From Bacillus proteolyticus (GTDB lineage Bacteria > Bacillota > Bacilli > Bacillales > Bacillaceae_G): 64,000 bases of DNA. Under the pieces are notes generated by a model, which worked only from the letters and a program-made list of their open reading frames with translations, was not told the DNA's origin and did not search any database. The translations under genes and the position numbers were made by a program. Location of the stretch: positions 310,001 to 374,000 of the forward strand of contig NZ_MACH01000116.1 in assembly GCF_001884065.1 (NCBI RefSeq), given 5' to 3'. Positions 1-8,727 of the stretch are shown piece by piece; positions within the stretch are counted from its first letter, which is position 1; the number at the start of each line of letters is the position of its first letter.

Positions 1-548
<548 letters not shown>

Positions 549-581
549 TCATCTATACTATAATTTTTTCTTCTTTTAAGG

Positions 582-595
582 CGCAAACGTTTTCA
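582..595. promoter_or_regulatory. cre-like CcpA site upstream of malL
   Basis: The minus strand reads TGAAAACGTTTGCG, one base away at the end from the CcpA consensus TGWNANCGNTNWCA. It lies about 50 bases upstream of the malL start. It is inferred to mediate catabolite repression of the glucosidase. Confidence 0.6.
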
Positions 596-701
596 TTAAT
601 GAATGATAACAGATTCTATCTTAATTTAAAATAGCGCTTACACTATTTATTCCTCTTTTTCTAAGAAAACAAGCGAAACTTACTATATTTTCTTGCGGAA
701 A

Positions 702-715
702 TGAAAACGTTTTAT
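702..715. promoter_or_regulatory. second cre-like site, malL-msmX intergenic
   Basis: The plus strand reads TGAAAACGTTTTAT, with the core of a CcpA site but a degenerate right end. It is weaker than its neighbours at 582 and 771. Confidence 0.4.
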
Positions 716-756
716 TTTTTTCTAGTGTTTTTATTTCTTTTTTGAATCTATTCGTT

Positions 757-784
757 TATAATGAACTCAAAGAAAACGTTTGCA
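757..784 (+). promoter_or_regulatory. msmX promoter -10 with overlapping cre
   Basis: A perfect TATAAT (757-762) is followed at 771-784 by AGAAAACGTTTGCA, a near-consensus cre. The cre therefore covers the expected transcription start, a position from which CcpA usually represses. No good -35 is visible at the right spacing. Confidence 0.6.
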
Positions 785-806
785 TAAATTTCTAGGGGGA
801 AATATC

Positions 807-1907
807 ATGGCAGAGCTTAAATTAGAAAATATTTATAAAATATATGATAATAACGTAACAGCCGTAACAGATTTTAACTTACACATTCAAGATAAAGAAT
901 TTATCGTATTCGTCGGTCCTTCTGGATGCGGAAAATCTACCACATTACGAATGGTAGCTGGCCTTGAAGATATTTCAAAGGGAGAATTTTCAATTGATGG
1001 TAAGCTAATGAACGATGTTCCTCCAAAAGATCGAGATATCGCAATGGTCTTCCAGAACTATGCTCTTTATCCGCATATGAGTGTGTATGATAATATGGCA
1101 TTCGGATTAAAACTTCGAAAAATACCGAAAGATGAAATTGATCGTCGCGTGAACGACGCAGCAAAAATTTTAGGGCTTGAACAATATTTAACTAGAAAAC
1201 CAAAAGCGTTATCAGGTGGACAACGACAACGTGTTGCATTAGGCAGAGCAATTGTTCGAGACGCAAAAGTTTTCTTAATGGATGAACCATTGTCAAACTT
1301 AGATGCAAAACTACGTGTTGCAATGAGATCCGAAATTTCTAAATTACACCACCGCCTTGGCACAACGACAATTTATGTAACACATGATCAAACTGAAGCA
1401 ATGACAATGGCTTCACGTCTTGTTGTTATGAAGGATGGAAAGATCCAACAAATCGGAACTCCAAAAGAAGTATATGAAACACCTGAAAATATTTTCGTTG
1501 GTGGTTTTATCGGTTCACCCGCAATGAATTTCTTCCGCGGAAAATTAACTGAAACCGATTTCGTTATAGACAGTTCACTAAAGATTAAAGTATCTGAAGG
1601 AAAAATGAAGTTATTACGTGAACAAGGCTATGTAAATAAAGAAATTGTTTTAGGTATTCGTCCAGAAGATATTCATGATGAACTATTATTTTTAGAAGCT
1701 TCACAATCTACTACTTTCACAACAAAAATTGAAGTTGCAGAGTTGTTAGGGGCTGAATCTATTATATATATGAAACTTGGAAATCAAGATTTTGCAGCAC
1801 GTGTTGATGCAAGACATACTTTTTCACCTGGAGATCAAATTAAACTTGCATTTGATTTAAATAAAGCGCATTTCTTTGACAGTCAAACAGAACAACGTAT
1901 TCGCTAA
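807..1907 (+). CDS. msmX: multiple-sugar ABC importer ATPase (MsmX/MalK/UgpC family)
   Basis: A 366-residue nucleotide-binding subunit that energises carbohydrate ABC importers; in B. subtilis the 365-residue MsmX serves several importers. Visible in order: Walker A GPSGCGKST (37-45), Q-loop near 83, signature LSGGQ (135-139), Walker B VFLMDE (155-160), switch His193 in VTHDQ, then a C-terminal MalK-type regulatory (TOBE/OB) region of about 130 residues. ATG 807 is preferred to an upstream in-frame TTG at 780 because AGGGGGA (794-800) sits correctly before it and 780 overlaps the cre. No permease or binding-protein genes adjoin it inside the window, as expected for a shared ATPase. Confidence 0.9.
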   Translation: MAELKLENIYKIYDNNVTAVTDFNLHIQDKEFIVFVGPSGCGKSTTLRMVAGLEDISKGEFSIDGKLMNDVPPKDRDIAMVFQNYALYPHMSVYDNMAFGLKLRKIPKDEIDRRVNDAAKILGLEQYLTRKPKALSGGQRQRVALGRAIVRDAKVFLMDEPLSNLDAKLRVAMRSEISKLHHRLGTTTIYVTHDQTEAMTMASRLVVMKDGKIQQIGTPKEVYETPENIFVGGFIGSPAMNFFRGKLTETDFVIDSSLKIKVSEGKMKLLREQGYVNKEIVLGIRPEDIHDELLFLEASQSTTFTTKIEVAELLGAESIIYMKLGNQDFAARVDARHTFSPGDQIKLAFDLNKAHFFDSQTEQRIR

Positions 1908-1935
1908 AAAATTATCTTTTATATAACATACAAAA

Positions 1936-1966
1936 AAACCGTCCACATATATTGAGGGCGGTTTTC
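1936..1966 (+). terminator. intrinsic terminator after msmX (convergent)
   Basis: AAACCGTCC (1936-1944) pairs with GGGCGGTTT (1956-1964), with A/T runs on both sides. It lies between msmX and the oppositely oriented truncated dehydrogenase and can serve both. Confidence 0.7.
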
Positions 1967-1971
1967 CATTA

Positions 1972-2448
1972 TTATGCTAGGGCTTCTATTGTATGAAATG
2001 ATTGTCCTCTCGTGCTAATAATACCAAAAACAGGTAAATCACTAAGCACCACTTCTTCTTGCTGTTTCATAAAAGATGACGTTAATTGTTTTATCTCTAT
2101 CCAAACGTCATTAATACAAAGTACATTGGAATCGTTCTCTTGTTGGCGAGAAAAAATAGAATCTATTTTATATAGACCAGCATTTTGAAAAAGCATATCA
2201 ACACGACTGTATGCCTCCATAGTAAAACTGATAACACGTTGCCAATCTCCTTGTTTTCCCATATCATAGGATACAAAAAGTGCCTCTCCGCCTAGATTCG
2301 TAATTTCTTCCACTGTTGCTTGTCCACTTTCTTGATCAATGTCCGTCACAATTACTTTTGCGCCTTGCTTAGCCAACAAAAGAGCTGTACTACGTCCAAT
2401 ACCGATGCCACCGCCAGTTACAATGGCAACCTTTCCTGCAAGCTTCAT
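1972..2448 (-). pseudogene. truncated short-chain dehydrogenase/reductase
   Basis: Classical SDRs have about 250 residues; this frame codes for only 158. The nucleotide-binding motif TGGGIGIG (11-18) and the NAG motif are present. After the NAG motif the sequence drifts from the family pattern (a usual NxxGVW element appears as INDVWIEIKQL), and the protein stops before the catalytic Tyr-x-x-x-Lys. It should bind dinucleotide poorly or not at all and cannot be catalytic. The start is the ATG 8 bases after GAAGGGG. The stop lies beside a terminator, so no remainder is left downstream. It is probably a decaying gene; an undescribed short SDR-derived protein is less likely. Confidence 0.65.
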
Positions 2449-2546
2449 TTTCATTACCCCTTCTATATGTCTTACCGTCATTCAGTATACTCCTTTATTA
2501 GATTAGTCCGCAAGCAGGAAAAGTTAACCTCACAACTTGTAAGCGA

Positions 2547-2642
2547 TTACTTTTTTGTTTCTTTTTTCTTACTATTATATTGATCAAAGGTTAAACCGAT
2601 AAAAATAAGAATCCCCCAAAATATTAAGCTACCTCCGGTCAT
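2547..2642 (-). CDS. 31-residue single-pass membrane peptide
   Basis: A short frame starting MTGGSLIFWGILIFIGLTF, giving one hydrophobic segment (about residues 5-19), followed by a DQYN turn and a strongly basic tail (KKKETKK). AAAGGGGG lies 7 bases before the ATG, which is strong support for translation. Function unknown. The topology is that of small membrane-inserted bacterial peptides with a cytoplasmic positive tail. It lies upstream of the truncated dehydrogenase on the same strand. Confidence 0.6.
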   Translation of the reverse strand: MTGGSLIFWGILIFIGLTFDQYNSKKKETKK

Positions 2643-2849
2643 TCCAAATCCCCCTTTGTTATATAACAATATTATTTATATTCATTATAACATTAACTTA
2701 ATTTTCAATCTATTCAAACGGAAAATAGGATGTTTGAATTAGCCACCGCTTCTTTAAACATCCTTCAGTAAGATGGAGAGTACTATATAGTAGATATCCA
2801 GCCCATATAAATTCCATTATATCAATTACATTTATCAAATTTCTAAAAA
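2643..2849. other. gene-free stretch with an imperfect long-loop inverted repeat
   Basis: About 200 AT-rich bases between the 31-codon gene and the RDD gene. No frame has a ribosome site. AGGATGTTT (2727-2735) is repeated inverted as AAACATCCT (2756-2764) across a 20-base loop. A TATAAT-like hexamer lies near 2685 on the minus strand. Nothing else can be supported. Confidence 0.4.
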
Positions 2850-2890
2850 AAATAAGACTTTTTATATGCAAACAATAAAAAGTCTTATTT
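2843..2890 (-). terminator. intrinsic terminator after the RDD gene
   Basis: A perfect 16-base stem, 2850-2865 with 2875-2890, and a 9-base loop. On the minus strand it is followed by a run of T, so it ends transcription of the RDD gene at 2921-3376. Confidence 0.85.
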
Positions 2891-2920
2891 CACTATTATA
2901 ACGTATAATCTAAATATCCC

Positions 2921-3376
2921 TTATACCAGACTCATCACTTTCGTCTTTGCAATTAAATCATGGAAACCACAATTATCTTTGCGGAATAACATCATATATA
3001 CGTTACATATTAATGGGATTCCAAGTAACAATATGTTTGGTAATAACAATACAAAAAATCGTATTATTAATGTTTGTAACGTTAGTTTTTCACTTGTTAA
3101 TGAAATTACTTTTGTTCTTGTTACCTTTTTACCTACTGTAGAACCGTTCCAAATAAAGGGTAACAAAATAAAATATATAGCCATTAGCATGAAAGCTACC
3201 GTAAGGTCATATCTATAGTCACCAAAACTTATATTAAAACGATTGAAAATAGCACTATAGTTTCCGGTGGTAACAGCTACTATCGCACCGTACATAACCG
3301 AGATTAAAAACATGTCAATAAGGGAAGCACCTATGCGATTCATTACAAGCGCTGGACGATGCATCTTTAACTTCAT
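2921..3376 (-). CDS. RDD-family membrane protein
   Basis: A 151-residue integral membrane protein. The N-terminal RIGASLIDMFLI matches the Arg/Asp pattern of RDD proteins, followed by about three or four transmembrane segments and the family's second motif region WNGSTVGKKVTRTKVI before the last helices. RDD proteins are widespread and mostly of unknown function; a few have been linked to ion exchange. The start is supported by AAGGAG about 10 bases upstream. It stands alone, diverging from a lipoprotein gene and ending at a strong terminator. Confidence 0.8.
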   Translation of the reverse strand: MKLKMHRPALVMNRIGASLIDMFLISVMYGAIVAVTTGNYSAIFNRFNISFGDYRYDLTVAFMLMAIYFILLPFIWNGSTVGKKVTRTKVISLTSEKLTLQTLIIRFFVLLLPNILLLGIPLICNVYMMLFRKDNCGFHDLIAKTKVMSLV

Positions 3377-3507
3377 TCTATGTCGACTCCTTCATATCCT
3401 TCTTTACCCGTTTCATCGTACCACTTCTAAAAAACATTGTAAACTAGCGTTTCTCTTACTTTTCTTGTACAATGTGTTACAACAGCACTATAAAGGAGGT
3501 TCCCATA

Positions 3508-3939
3508 TTGAAAAGATGGATAATCCTATTTGCCGCACTCTTATTAACAGGTTGTACAGGCAATACAAACCATTTAACCTATACAATTAACGACGAATAT
3601 GAACTCATACATACTTCTGGAGATGCATTTGAACTTTTCCCCTCGCAAGATGCTGTATATGCTACACAATACATCCCTGCTAAAATCACAGAAATTGCTT
3701 GGGACGATAAATACATTATCGCAAAACAAATTGAGGAAAAATCAGATCCAAATAATCCCGATGCAGCAATTACAAATAAAAAAAGTGAACATTATTGGAT
3801 TATCGATGTAAAGCATAATAAACGATTCGGTCCTTATAATGAAAAACAATTTAACGAACAAAAAGATGCATTTAAAATTACAGTACCTTTTCAAAGTGTA
3901 GATTCATATGTGAAAGAGCTAAAAAAACAGTCAGCATAA
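3508..3939 (+). CDS. small predicted lipoprotein (DUF3997-like)
   Basis: A 143-residue secreted lipoprotein: KRW followed by a hydrophobic stretch and lipobox LTGC, so Cys would be lipidated and the protein anchored outside the membrane. The start is a TTG preceded by AAAGGAGG at 8 bases; an upstream in-frame ATG at 3472 lies before that ribosome site and is rejected. The mature part is a small globular domain ending in KKQSA. It resembles DUF3997 proteins of bacilli, an assignment from memory. No function is known. Confidence 0.7.
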   Translation: MKRWIILFAALLLTGCTGNTNHLTYTINDEYELIHTSGDAFELFPSQDAVYATQYIPAKITEIAWDDKYIIAKQIEEKSDPNNPDAAITNKKSEHYWIIDVKHNKRFGPYNEKQFNEQKDAFKITVPFQSVDSYVKELKKQSA

Positions 3940-3960
3940 ATTTTTATGCTGACTGTTTTC
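3927..3960 (+). terminator. intrinsic terminator overlapping a stop codon
   Basis: AACAGTCAGCATAAA and its inverted copy TTTATGCTGACTGTT form a long stem; the stop codon of the lipoprotein gene lies inside it. The T run after the stem supports termination on the plus strand. Confidence 0.85.
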
Positions 3961-3975
3961 GTTTAAATACACACC

Positions 3976-4734
3976 TTACTTGGAAATTGAGATATTGAAA
4001 GTTTGTGGCTCTTGAACAGTTTCATGAGTATCTCCTGCCGCTAAATCATCTGTTGTAAACTTAATATCCTTTACCTTCTCTTTTCCATCATCAAGTATTA
4101 AACCGATAATTCCGGCTCGTGTCTCACCAGGCTTATAATCTTCCCTTGATACACTCTTTGTCCCCACCAGTGTGTCTTCTTCATATAAAAAGTTTTGAGT
4201 CGCTACATTAAAATGTTGTTTATCATTAATAATAACATCATTCATAGAGAAGAATTGCATGTTCTTATTTCCACTATTTTCTACCTTATATGTAATTTCA
4301 ACATACCGAATCGTGTCGCTAATCTCTGTTCCACTTAACGATGCATATAATTCAGCATCTTCTTGACTCACTTTATCTCCCAATCTACGCTTTACTTCTT
4401 CAGGAGTTAATGCCGTATACACTTTCAATGTATTTTTTGCATCTTTGCTCATTTGTGATAATGAGATAACTTTAACGTCTTGTACATGAATTTTCATTGG
4501 GGCTACTTCAAATGTTTGATTCACAGAATGAATCTGTTCTAATTCAAATGTCCCCCATCCTTTTTCTTTCACTTTTTGTCCTACTTTTTTAAGCTCACGC
4601 CCACCATACTCTTTTGTTTCTGGAATAGATTCTTTCTTTTTAGGTTCTGCCTTCTTTTCTTCTTGATGGAAGCAACCACTTAACATAAGAAGAAAACTAC
4701 ATAATACAAAAATATTTTTCCATGCTTTCATCAT
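3976..4734 (-). CDS. predicted lipoprotein with Ig-like C-terminal domain
   Basis: 252 residues: signal peptide with lipobox LSGC, a charged Lys/Glu-rich linker (EEKKAEPKKKESIPETKEY), a middle region, and a C-terminal part (about 130-235) with the beta-strand pattern and DGKEKVKDIKF ending seen in DUF4352/DUF5068-type extracytoplasmic domains. It should be anchored on the outer face of the membrane. AGGAGA lies six bases before the first of two adjacent ATGs. It is convergent with the neighbouring lipoprotein gene. Its role is unknown; the domain call is an inference from the pattern. Confidence 0.65.
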   Translation of the reverse strand: MMKAWKNIFVLCSFLLMLSGCFHQEEKKAEPKKKESIPETKEYGGRELKKVGQKVKEKGWGTFELEQIHSVNQTFEVAPMKIHVQDVKVISLSQMSKDAKNTLKVYTALTPEEVKRRLGDKVSQEDAELYASLSGTEISDTIRYVEITYKVENSGNKNMQFFSMNDVIINDKQHFNVATQNFLYEEDTLVGTKSVSREDYKPGETRAGIIGLILDDGKEKVKDIKFTTDDLAAGDTHETVQEPQTFNISISK

Positions 4735-4770
4735 TTAATTTCTCCTAACACTATCATTCATTAATATAAA

Positions 4771-5493
4771 TTAGTCCCTTGCTTTGTAAACTATAGAAAC
4801 AATGAGAAGTCCACAAAACGAACTTGTCAGTCCAGATACTATTATACCCCCTATTTGGAAAATATGAAAATAGGGATCTATGAACGCATGAACGATAAAT
4901 ATAATGGCTGCCAAACCAATAGATAAAGACCAGTACTTCCTTTTTTCCGAAGTTAAACTAGTATCTCTATCCATCCTTCTATATTTCCATAGTACATATA
5001 TTAGTAATAGTAGACCGAAACATGTACTCCCATGCTGTAAAAACTTATAAATCGGAATACTATATACTTCTTGCTGTAACAGCGGCATTTTCATAACAAA
5101 ATAGCCGGTCTTATGAGTAAACGCATCCCAAACGACATGCGTCACCATGCCAAACAATGCGGAATAGCAAAATACAAAAAAATCCTTCCAATTATAAAGC
5201 GCCCACTTCTCATCTACTACATATTTATAGTAACTAGCAAAAGGCTTAGGTAAATGTGTTATAAATGGTCCTTTTAAAATACAATGATATGCATACGCTA
5301 ATAAAAAAACGAGTGGTAAATTCAAATATAAGAAACCAGCCCATGTATGGCCAATAATACCGTATGGCCTAAAATGTAAAAAATATTCAAAATCAGGTGC
5401 CATACTACCTAATATAAGAGCCGTTACTGAAATGTAACCTTTTTTCTTAACAAAAGGGAGAACAGCTGCTGGATGTGCAAATGTAAACGGCAT
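4771..5493 (-). CDS. DUF4184-type integral membrane protein
   Basis: 240 residues beginning MPFTFAHPAAVLPF, then GSMAPDFEYF and a His in the following helix (IIGHTWAG). This HP...PD-E pattern is the hallmark of the DUF4184 family, related to membrane-bound metal-dependent hydrolases of the YdjM kind. Six to seven transmembrane segments follow. The conserved His and Asp residues suggest a metal site at the membrane face, but no substrate is known. It lies just upstream of the lipoprotein gene at 3976-4734 on the same strand (36-base gap) and may be co-transcribed with it. Confidence 0.75.
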   Translation of the reverse strand: MPFTFAHPAAVLPFVKKKGYISVTALILGSMAPDFEYFLHFRPYGIIGHTWAGFLYLNLPLVFLLAYAYHCILKGPFITHLPKPFASYYKYVVDEKWALYNWKDFFVFCYSALFGMVTHVVWDAFTHKTGYFVMKMPLLQQEVYSIPIYKFLQHGSTCFGLLLLIYVLWKYRRMDRDTSLTSEKRKYWSLSIGLAAIIFIVHAFIDPYFHIFQIGGIIVSGLTSSFCGLLIVSIVYKARD

Positions 5494-5575
5494 GTTTAAC
5501 TCCTTTTCATAATTTTAATAGAATACATACTATCATAACGACATGAATAATCTCCATGCAATATTTATTTTCACA

Positions 5576-5604
5576 TTGGAATATGATAGTTTAAATGATA
5601 TAAT
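5576..5604 (+). promoter_or_regulatory. sigma-A promoter for 5641-6673
   Basis: TTGGAA (5576-5581), exactly 17 bases, then TATAAT (5599-5604), 36 bases before the GTG start of the next gene. Confidence 0.75.
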
Positions 5605-5640
5605 CCACATGAAATATTCAGAAAATAAGGAGGAGTTCCC

Positions 5641-5910
5641 GTGTCATTAACACTTGTCTTTTTTCTTGTTCTGTTTACCTTGTTTTTAAGTACATACATT
5701 GGATTTTTTCTATGGAAGCATTTAAGGATTATAAAATACACGCCCGCTCTCGTTGGCTTTATGAGCGTTCTTTTCATTTTTATATGGAAGAGGATGACTT
5801 TCGGCTGGGAAGGTCTCGGTTTTAGCGCACTTCAGTATACAATTCTAGCCGCAAGTTGTCTTACACTTGTATTCGCTGCCTTTTTAGAATCAAAATCCGT
5901 TATGAATTGA
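5641..5910 (+). CDS. 89-residue three-helix membrane protein
   Basis: Three hydrophobic segments (about 2-22, 33-50 and 60-82) with short polar loops; it resembles YesK-like small membrane proteins, though that is a weak assignment. The GTG start is fixed by AAGGAGGAG seven bases upstream. The gene is followed after only ten bases by an ATPase gene that must be on the same transcript from the promoter at 5576. The pairing suggests that they work together, but nothing in the sequence shows how. Confidence 0.6.
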   Translation: MSLTLVFFLVLFTLFLSTYIGFFLWKHLRIIKYTPALVGFMSVLFIFIWKRMTFGWEGLGFSALQYTILAASCLTLVFAAFLESKSVMN

Positions 5911-5920
5911 GGTTTATATA

Positions 5921-6673
5921 TTGATTGACGTACCTTTTTTAAAAAATGTCACATTAAAAAAAGAAAGTATTCCTAGTTTTTCCGCATATCCTTACTGCTT
6001 ACCCGCTATTCAAACATTACAATCACTAGATTTCCACCCAAATGTAACATTCATTATTGGAGAAAACGGAACGGGTAAATCAACATTACTCGAAGCAATT
6101 GCAGTTGCTTTAGGTTTTAATGCAGAAGGTGGAACAAAAAATTTCCGCTTTAGCACAAACGATTCACATTCGTCTTTACATGAATATCTTCGAATTTCCA
6201 AAAGTTTCAATACACCAAACGACGGCTTCTTTCTTCGCGCTGAGTCATTTTATAACGTCGCTTCTTATATTGATGAAATGGATGCTGATTCAGAGGCACG
6301 CGGAAATCCAGTTATTGACTCATACGGTGGTATCTCACTACACAAACAATCACATGGTGAATCATTCTTCTCATTATTTATGAATCGCTTTTCAGGACAA
6401 GGTTTATACATTTTAGATGAGCCTGAGGCAGCTTTATCTCCGATGAGACAACTTTCAATGCTCATTCGAATGCATGAATTAGCTAAGCAAGGTTCACAGT
6501 TTGTCATCGCAACGCATTCTCCCATTTTAATGGCTTATCCAGAATGTACTATATATTCTTTAACCCAAGAGGGAATTCATGAATCAACTTTAGAAGAAAC
6601 GGAACATTACCAAACGACGAAGCTTTTCTTTGAAAATCGCGATCGATTATTTCATCATTTATTTAAGTCATAA
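5921..6673 (+). CDS. AAA/ABC-type ATPase (SMC/RecF-like, single domain)
   Basis: 250 residues. Walker A GENGTGKST (47-55) follows a beta strand NVTFIIG; a signature-like SHGESFFSLF precedes Walker B GLYILDEPEAALSP, and the switch His lies in IATHSPILM. The order is that of a compact ABC-class ATPase of the predicted-ATPase type that lacks a coiled-coil insert and transmembrane parts. Such proteins often act in DNA-related or stress tasks, but no partner nuclease or toxin is present. The start is TTG with TGAGGT upstream. It is probably co-transcribed with the small membrane protein before it. Confidence 0.75.
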   Translation: MIDVPFLKNVTLKKESIPSFSAYPYCLPAIQTLQSLDFHPNVTFIIGENGTGKSTLLEAIAVALGFNAEGGTKNFRFSTNDSHSSLHEYLRISKSFNTPNDGFFLRAESFYNVASYIDEMDADSEARGNPVIDSYGGISLHKQSHGESFFSLFMNRFSGQGLYILDEPEAALSPMRQLSMLIRMHELAKQGSQFVIATHSPILMAYPECTIYSLTQEGIHESTLEETEHYQTTKLFFENRDRLFHHLFKS

Positions 6674-6674
6674 A

Positions 6675-6703
6675 AAAGAGGCAGCAATCGCTGCCTCTTT
6701 TTT
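6675..6703. terminator. bidirectional intrinsic terminator
   Basis: AAAAAAGAGGCAGC and GCTGCCTCTTTTTT form a strong stem with A and T runs on both sides, between the convergent ATPase and thiolase genes. Confidence 0.9.
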
Positions 6704-7877
6704 ATAATGCTTCTATAAATAAAGCTACTCCAATGCCGCCTCCAACACATAGAGAGGCAATACCTTTCTCTAATCCGCGTCTTTTTAATTCGTGAATTAA
6801 ACTTACAGTAATACGAGCTCCTGTACAACCGATTGGATGTCCAAGTCCTACACCACTACCGTTTACATTCACTTTCTCACGATCTAATCCTAACTCTTTC
6901 TCTACAGCTAAGTATTGTGCAGCGAAAGCTTCATTAATTTCAAGTAAATCTGCATCTTCTAATGACCAATCTACTTTTTCTAACCCTTTGCGAATTGCTG
7001 GTGCTGGTCCAATACCCATAATTTTTGGATCTACACCCGCTACTGAATATCCAACAATGCGAGCTAACGGTTGTAACCCTTTTTCTTTCGCTTTTTCCTC
7101 ACTCATTAATACTAAAACCGCACTTCCGTCATTAAGACCAGACGCATTTCCTGCCGTTACCGATCCATCTTTACGGAAAGCTGGTTTTAATCCTGCTAAT
7201 TTTTCCGCTGTAATATCTGCACGTGGATGTTCATCCTTCGAAAATACAACTTCTTTTCTACGTTCTTTTATCGTAATAGGAACAATTTGATCGTCAAAGT
7301 ATCCAGACTCGATTGCTTGCAGTGCCAATGTGTGACTGCGAAGTGCAACTTCATCTTGTTCCTCTCTCGTAATTTCATATTGGTCAACTAAATTTTCCGC
7401 TGTTTCACCCATCATAATATGATGCAATGGATCTTCTAATATTTCCCACACTGTATCACGGATTTCTCCATGTTGTAGACGTTGTCCCCAGCGGTGTTGT
7501 TTTAATGCATAAGGGCTTGAACTCATTGCTTCTACTCCACCTGCAACAACAATATCACTTACACCTAATTGAATTTGCATTGCAGCAGACATAATTGCTT
7601 GCATACCTGAAGAACATTGACGTTGAATTGTATAACCAGTAACTGTGTCAGGAAACCCTGCCGCTAATGCAGCTGTTCTTGCCGTATTTGCTTCATCAGT
7701 TCTTTGAATACAATGACCTAAAATCACTTCATCAACTTCATGTGGCTCTACTCCGCCTCTTTTTACAGCTTCCTGAAGTACAGGAACAGCTAATTCTACT
7801 GGTGTGATATTTTTTAGTGCTCCTCCGAAAGTTCCAATTGGTGAACGAACTGCAGCTGTAATGACAACATTATGCAT
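6702..7877 (-). CDS. acetyl-CoA C-acetyltransferase (thiolase)
   Basis: 391 residues, the usual length for a tetrameric biosynthetic or degradative thiolase. The nucleophile Cys88 is in CSSGMQA, His347 in [10 protein letters not shown], and the second Cys377 in CVGGGIG; NEAFAAQ is also present. It catalyses acetyl-CoA condensation to acetoacetyl-CoA or the reverse cleavage of 3-ketoacyl-CoA. It has its own promoter (7951-7979) and stands alone, so its pathway (ketone body, butanoate or fatty-acid use) is not settled by context. A 3-hydroxybutyrate dehydrogenase about 4 kb away would be compatible. Confidence 0.9.
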   Translation of the reverse strand: MHNVVITAAVRSPIGTFGGALKNITPVELAVPVLQEAVKRGGVEPHEVDEVILGHCIQRTDEANTARTAALAAGFPDTVTGYTIQRQCSSGMQAIMSAAMQIQLGVSDIVVAGGVEAMSSSPYALKQHRWGQRLQHGEIRDTVWEILEDPLHHIMMGETAENLVDQYEITREEQDEVALRSHTLALQAIESGYFDDQIVPITIKERRKEVVFSKDEHPRADITAEKLAGLKPAFRKDGSVTAGNASGLNDGSAVLVLMSEEKAKEKGLQPLARIVGYSVAGVDPKIMGIGPAPAIRKGLEKVDWSLEDADLLEINEAFAAQYLAVEKELGLDREKVNVNGSGVGLGHPIGCTGARITVSLIHELKRRGLEKGIASLCVGGGIGVALFIEAL

Positions 7878-7950
7878 TTTGTACTTGCCCCTCTCTTATG
7901 TACCCTAGTAAGTTTTTAGATGGAATTCCATAAGATGTATGTCTACAATT

Positions 7951-7979
7951 ATCATACTATAAACATACTAAAAAATCAA
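7951..7979 (-). promoter_or_regulatory. sigma-A promoter of the thiolase gene
   Basis: On the minus strand TTGATT (7974-7979), 17 bases, then TATGAT (7951-7956). Confidence 0.65.
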
Positions 7980-8000
7980 AATATTTAATATAATAAAAAT

Positions 8001-8018
8001 AGAAGGAATTAACCTTCT
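8001..8018 (-). terminator. short terminator after the Nudix gene
   Basis: AGAAGG and CCTTCT around a six-base loop, followed on the minus strand by an AT-rich T run. Short stem, so moderate strength. Confidence 0.5.
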
Positions 8019-8466
8019 ATTCTGTTAATGCATATAAGAATTTTTGCAATATCTTCTCTGTCGTTTCATTCAATTTCGGTAACTTATCTACCGGAAAATA
8101 TTGAAGTTGTAACCCTTCATGATCCAACCTCATGTCTCCACTCACATAATGTGCCTGATACAGATGAATTACATTAAAAACTTCATCTCCATTTGGATAA
8201 CGGAAATAAACTTCTTTTCCCGAAAGAACACCCAGAAATTGCATTATTTTTGCACTTAGCCCCGTCTCCTCGAATAATTCTCTACGAGCAGTTTCTTCCG
8301 TCGTTTCTCCTAATTCCATTGCCCCGCCAGGCACACCCCAATCATATGTATCTGAACGATATTGAAGCAATACTTCTTGATTATCATTTAATATAATAAT
8401 TGCTGACCCTACTAAAATAAGTGGTCTCGTACCAACTACTTTGCGTAACTCTTCAATATACCCCAA
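8017..8466 (-). CDS. Nudix hydrolase
   Basis: 149 residues with a full Nudix box spanning GGAMELGETTEETARREL followed by FEETGL, which binds the metal that activates water for cleavage of a nucleoside diphosphate linked to another group. The N-terminal GYIEELRKVVGTRPLILVG is typical of the ADP-ribose/MutT-like Nudix proteins of bacilli. The start is taken as TTG 8466, eight bases after AAAGGAGAG; the upstream in-frame ATG at 8502 precedes that ribosome site. The substrate cannot be told from the sequence. Confidence 0.85.
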   Translation of the reverse strand: MGYIEELRKVVGTRPLILVGSAIIILNDNQEVLLQYRSDTYDWGVPGGAMELGETTEETARRELFEETGLSAKIMQFLGVLSGKEVYFRYPNGDEVFNVIHLYQAHYVSGDMRLDHEGLQLQYFPVDKLPKLNETTEKILQKFLYALTE

Positions 8467-8540
8467 TATGTAAACTCTCCTTTCCTCACCCTTCCTTATC
8501 ATAACAAAATTCTCTTCCTTTTGTTGATGTAATTTTCAAC

Positions 8541-8569
8541 AAAAAAGGAAGCTTTCGCTTCCTTTTTTT
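8541..8569 (-). terminator. intrinsic terminator displaced from its gene by a repeat
   Basis: AAAAAAGGAAGC and GCTTCCTTTTTT form a strong hairpin. It would terminate the 97-codon gene at 8728-9021, but the repeat at 8571-8726 now lies between the stop codon and this hairpin. Confidence 0.85.
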
Positions 8570-8570
8570 A

Positions 8571-8726
8571 CCGTTACCTTGCTATTTGCGGGCGGTAAGA
8601 CCCCTACCTCAAAATTCAGTGAAAATAAAGAAGTTAGGTGGGGAATGAACTGCCCGTAAAAGCCCGATTGGTGAGGGCTGATAATCAGTGAGGGATGAAG
8701 AACCACCCCACTGATTAAAGTTTCAC
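8571..8726 (-). repeat. bcr1-like repeat, copy 1
   Basis: About 156 bases that match, in reverse complement, the copy at 43463-43610: both contain GTGAAACTTTAATCAG at one end, ACGGGCAGTT and CCAATCGGGCTTTTACGGGC inside, and a CCGC/ACAAATA type end. The inner end is flanked by TTTAT (8727-8731), the target duplication reported for bcr1; the other flank is only approximately TTTTA. Several GC-rich inverted segments suggest a folded RNA. It is inferred to be a non-coding mobile element without its own transposase. Confidence 0.8.
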
Positions 8727-8727
8727 T

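Noticed and set aside
2727-2764. Inverted repeat as a terminator or insertion-sequence end
   Set aside because: A 20-base loop, no T run, and no transposase or target duplication nearby.
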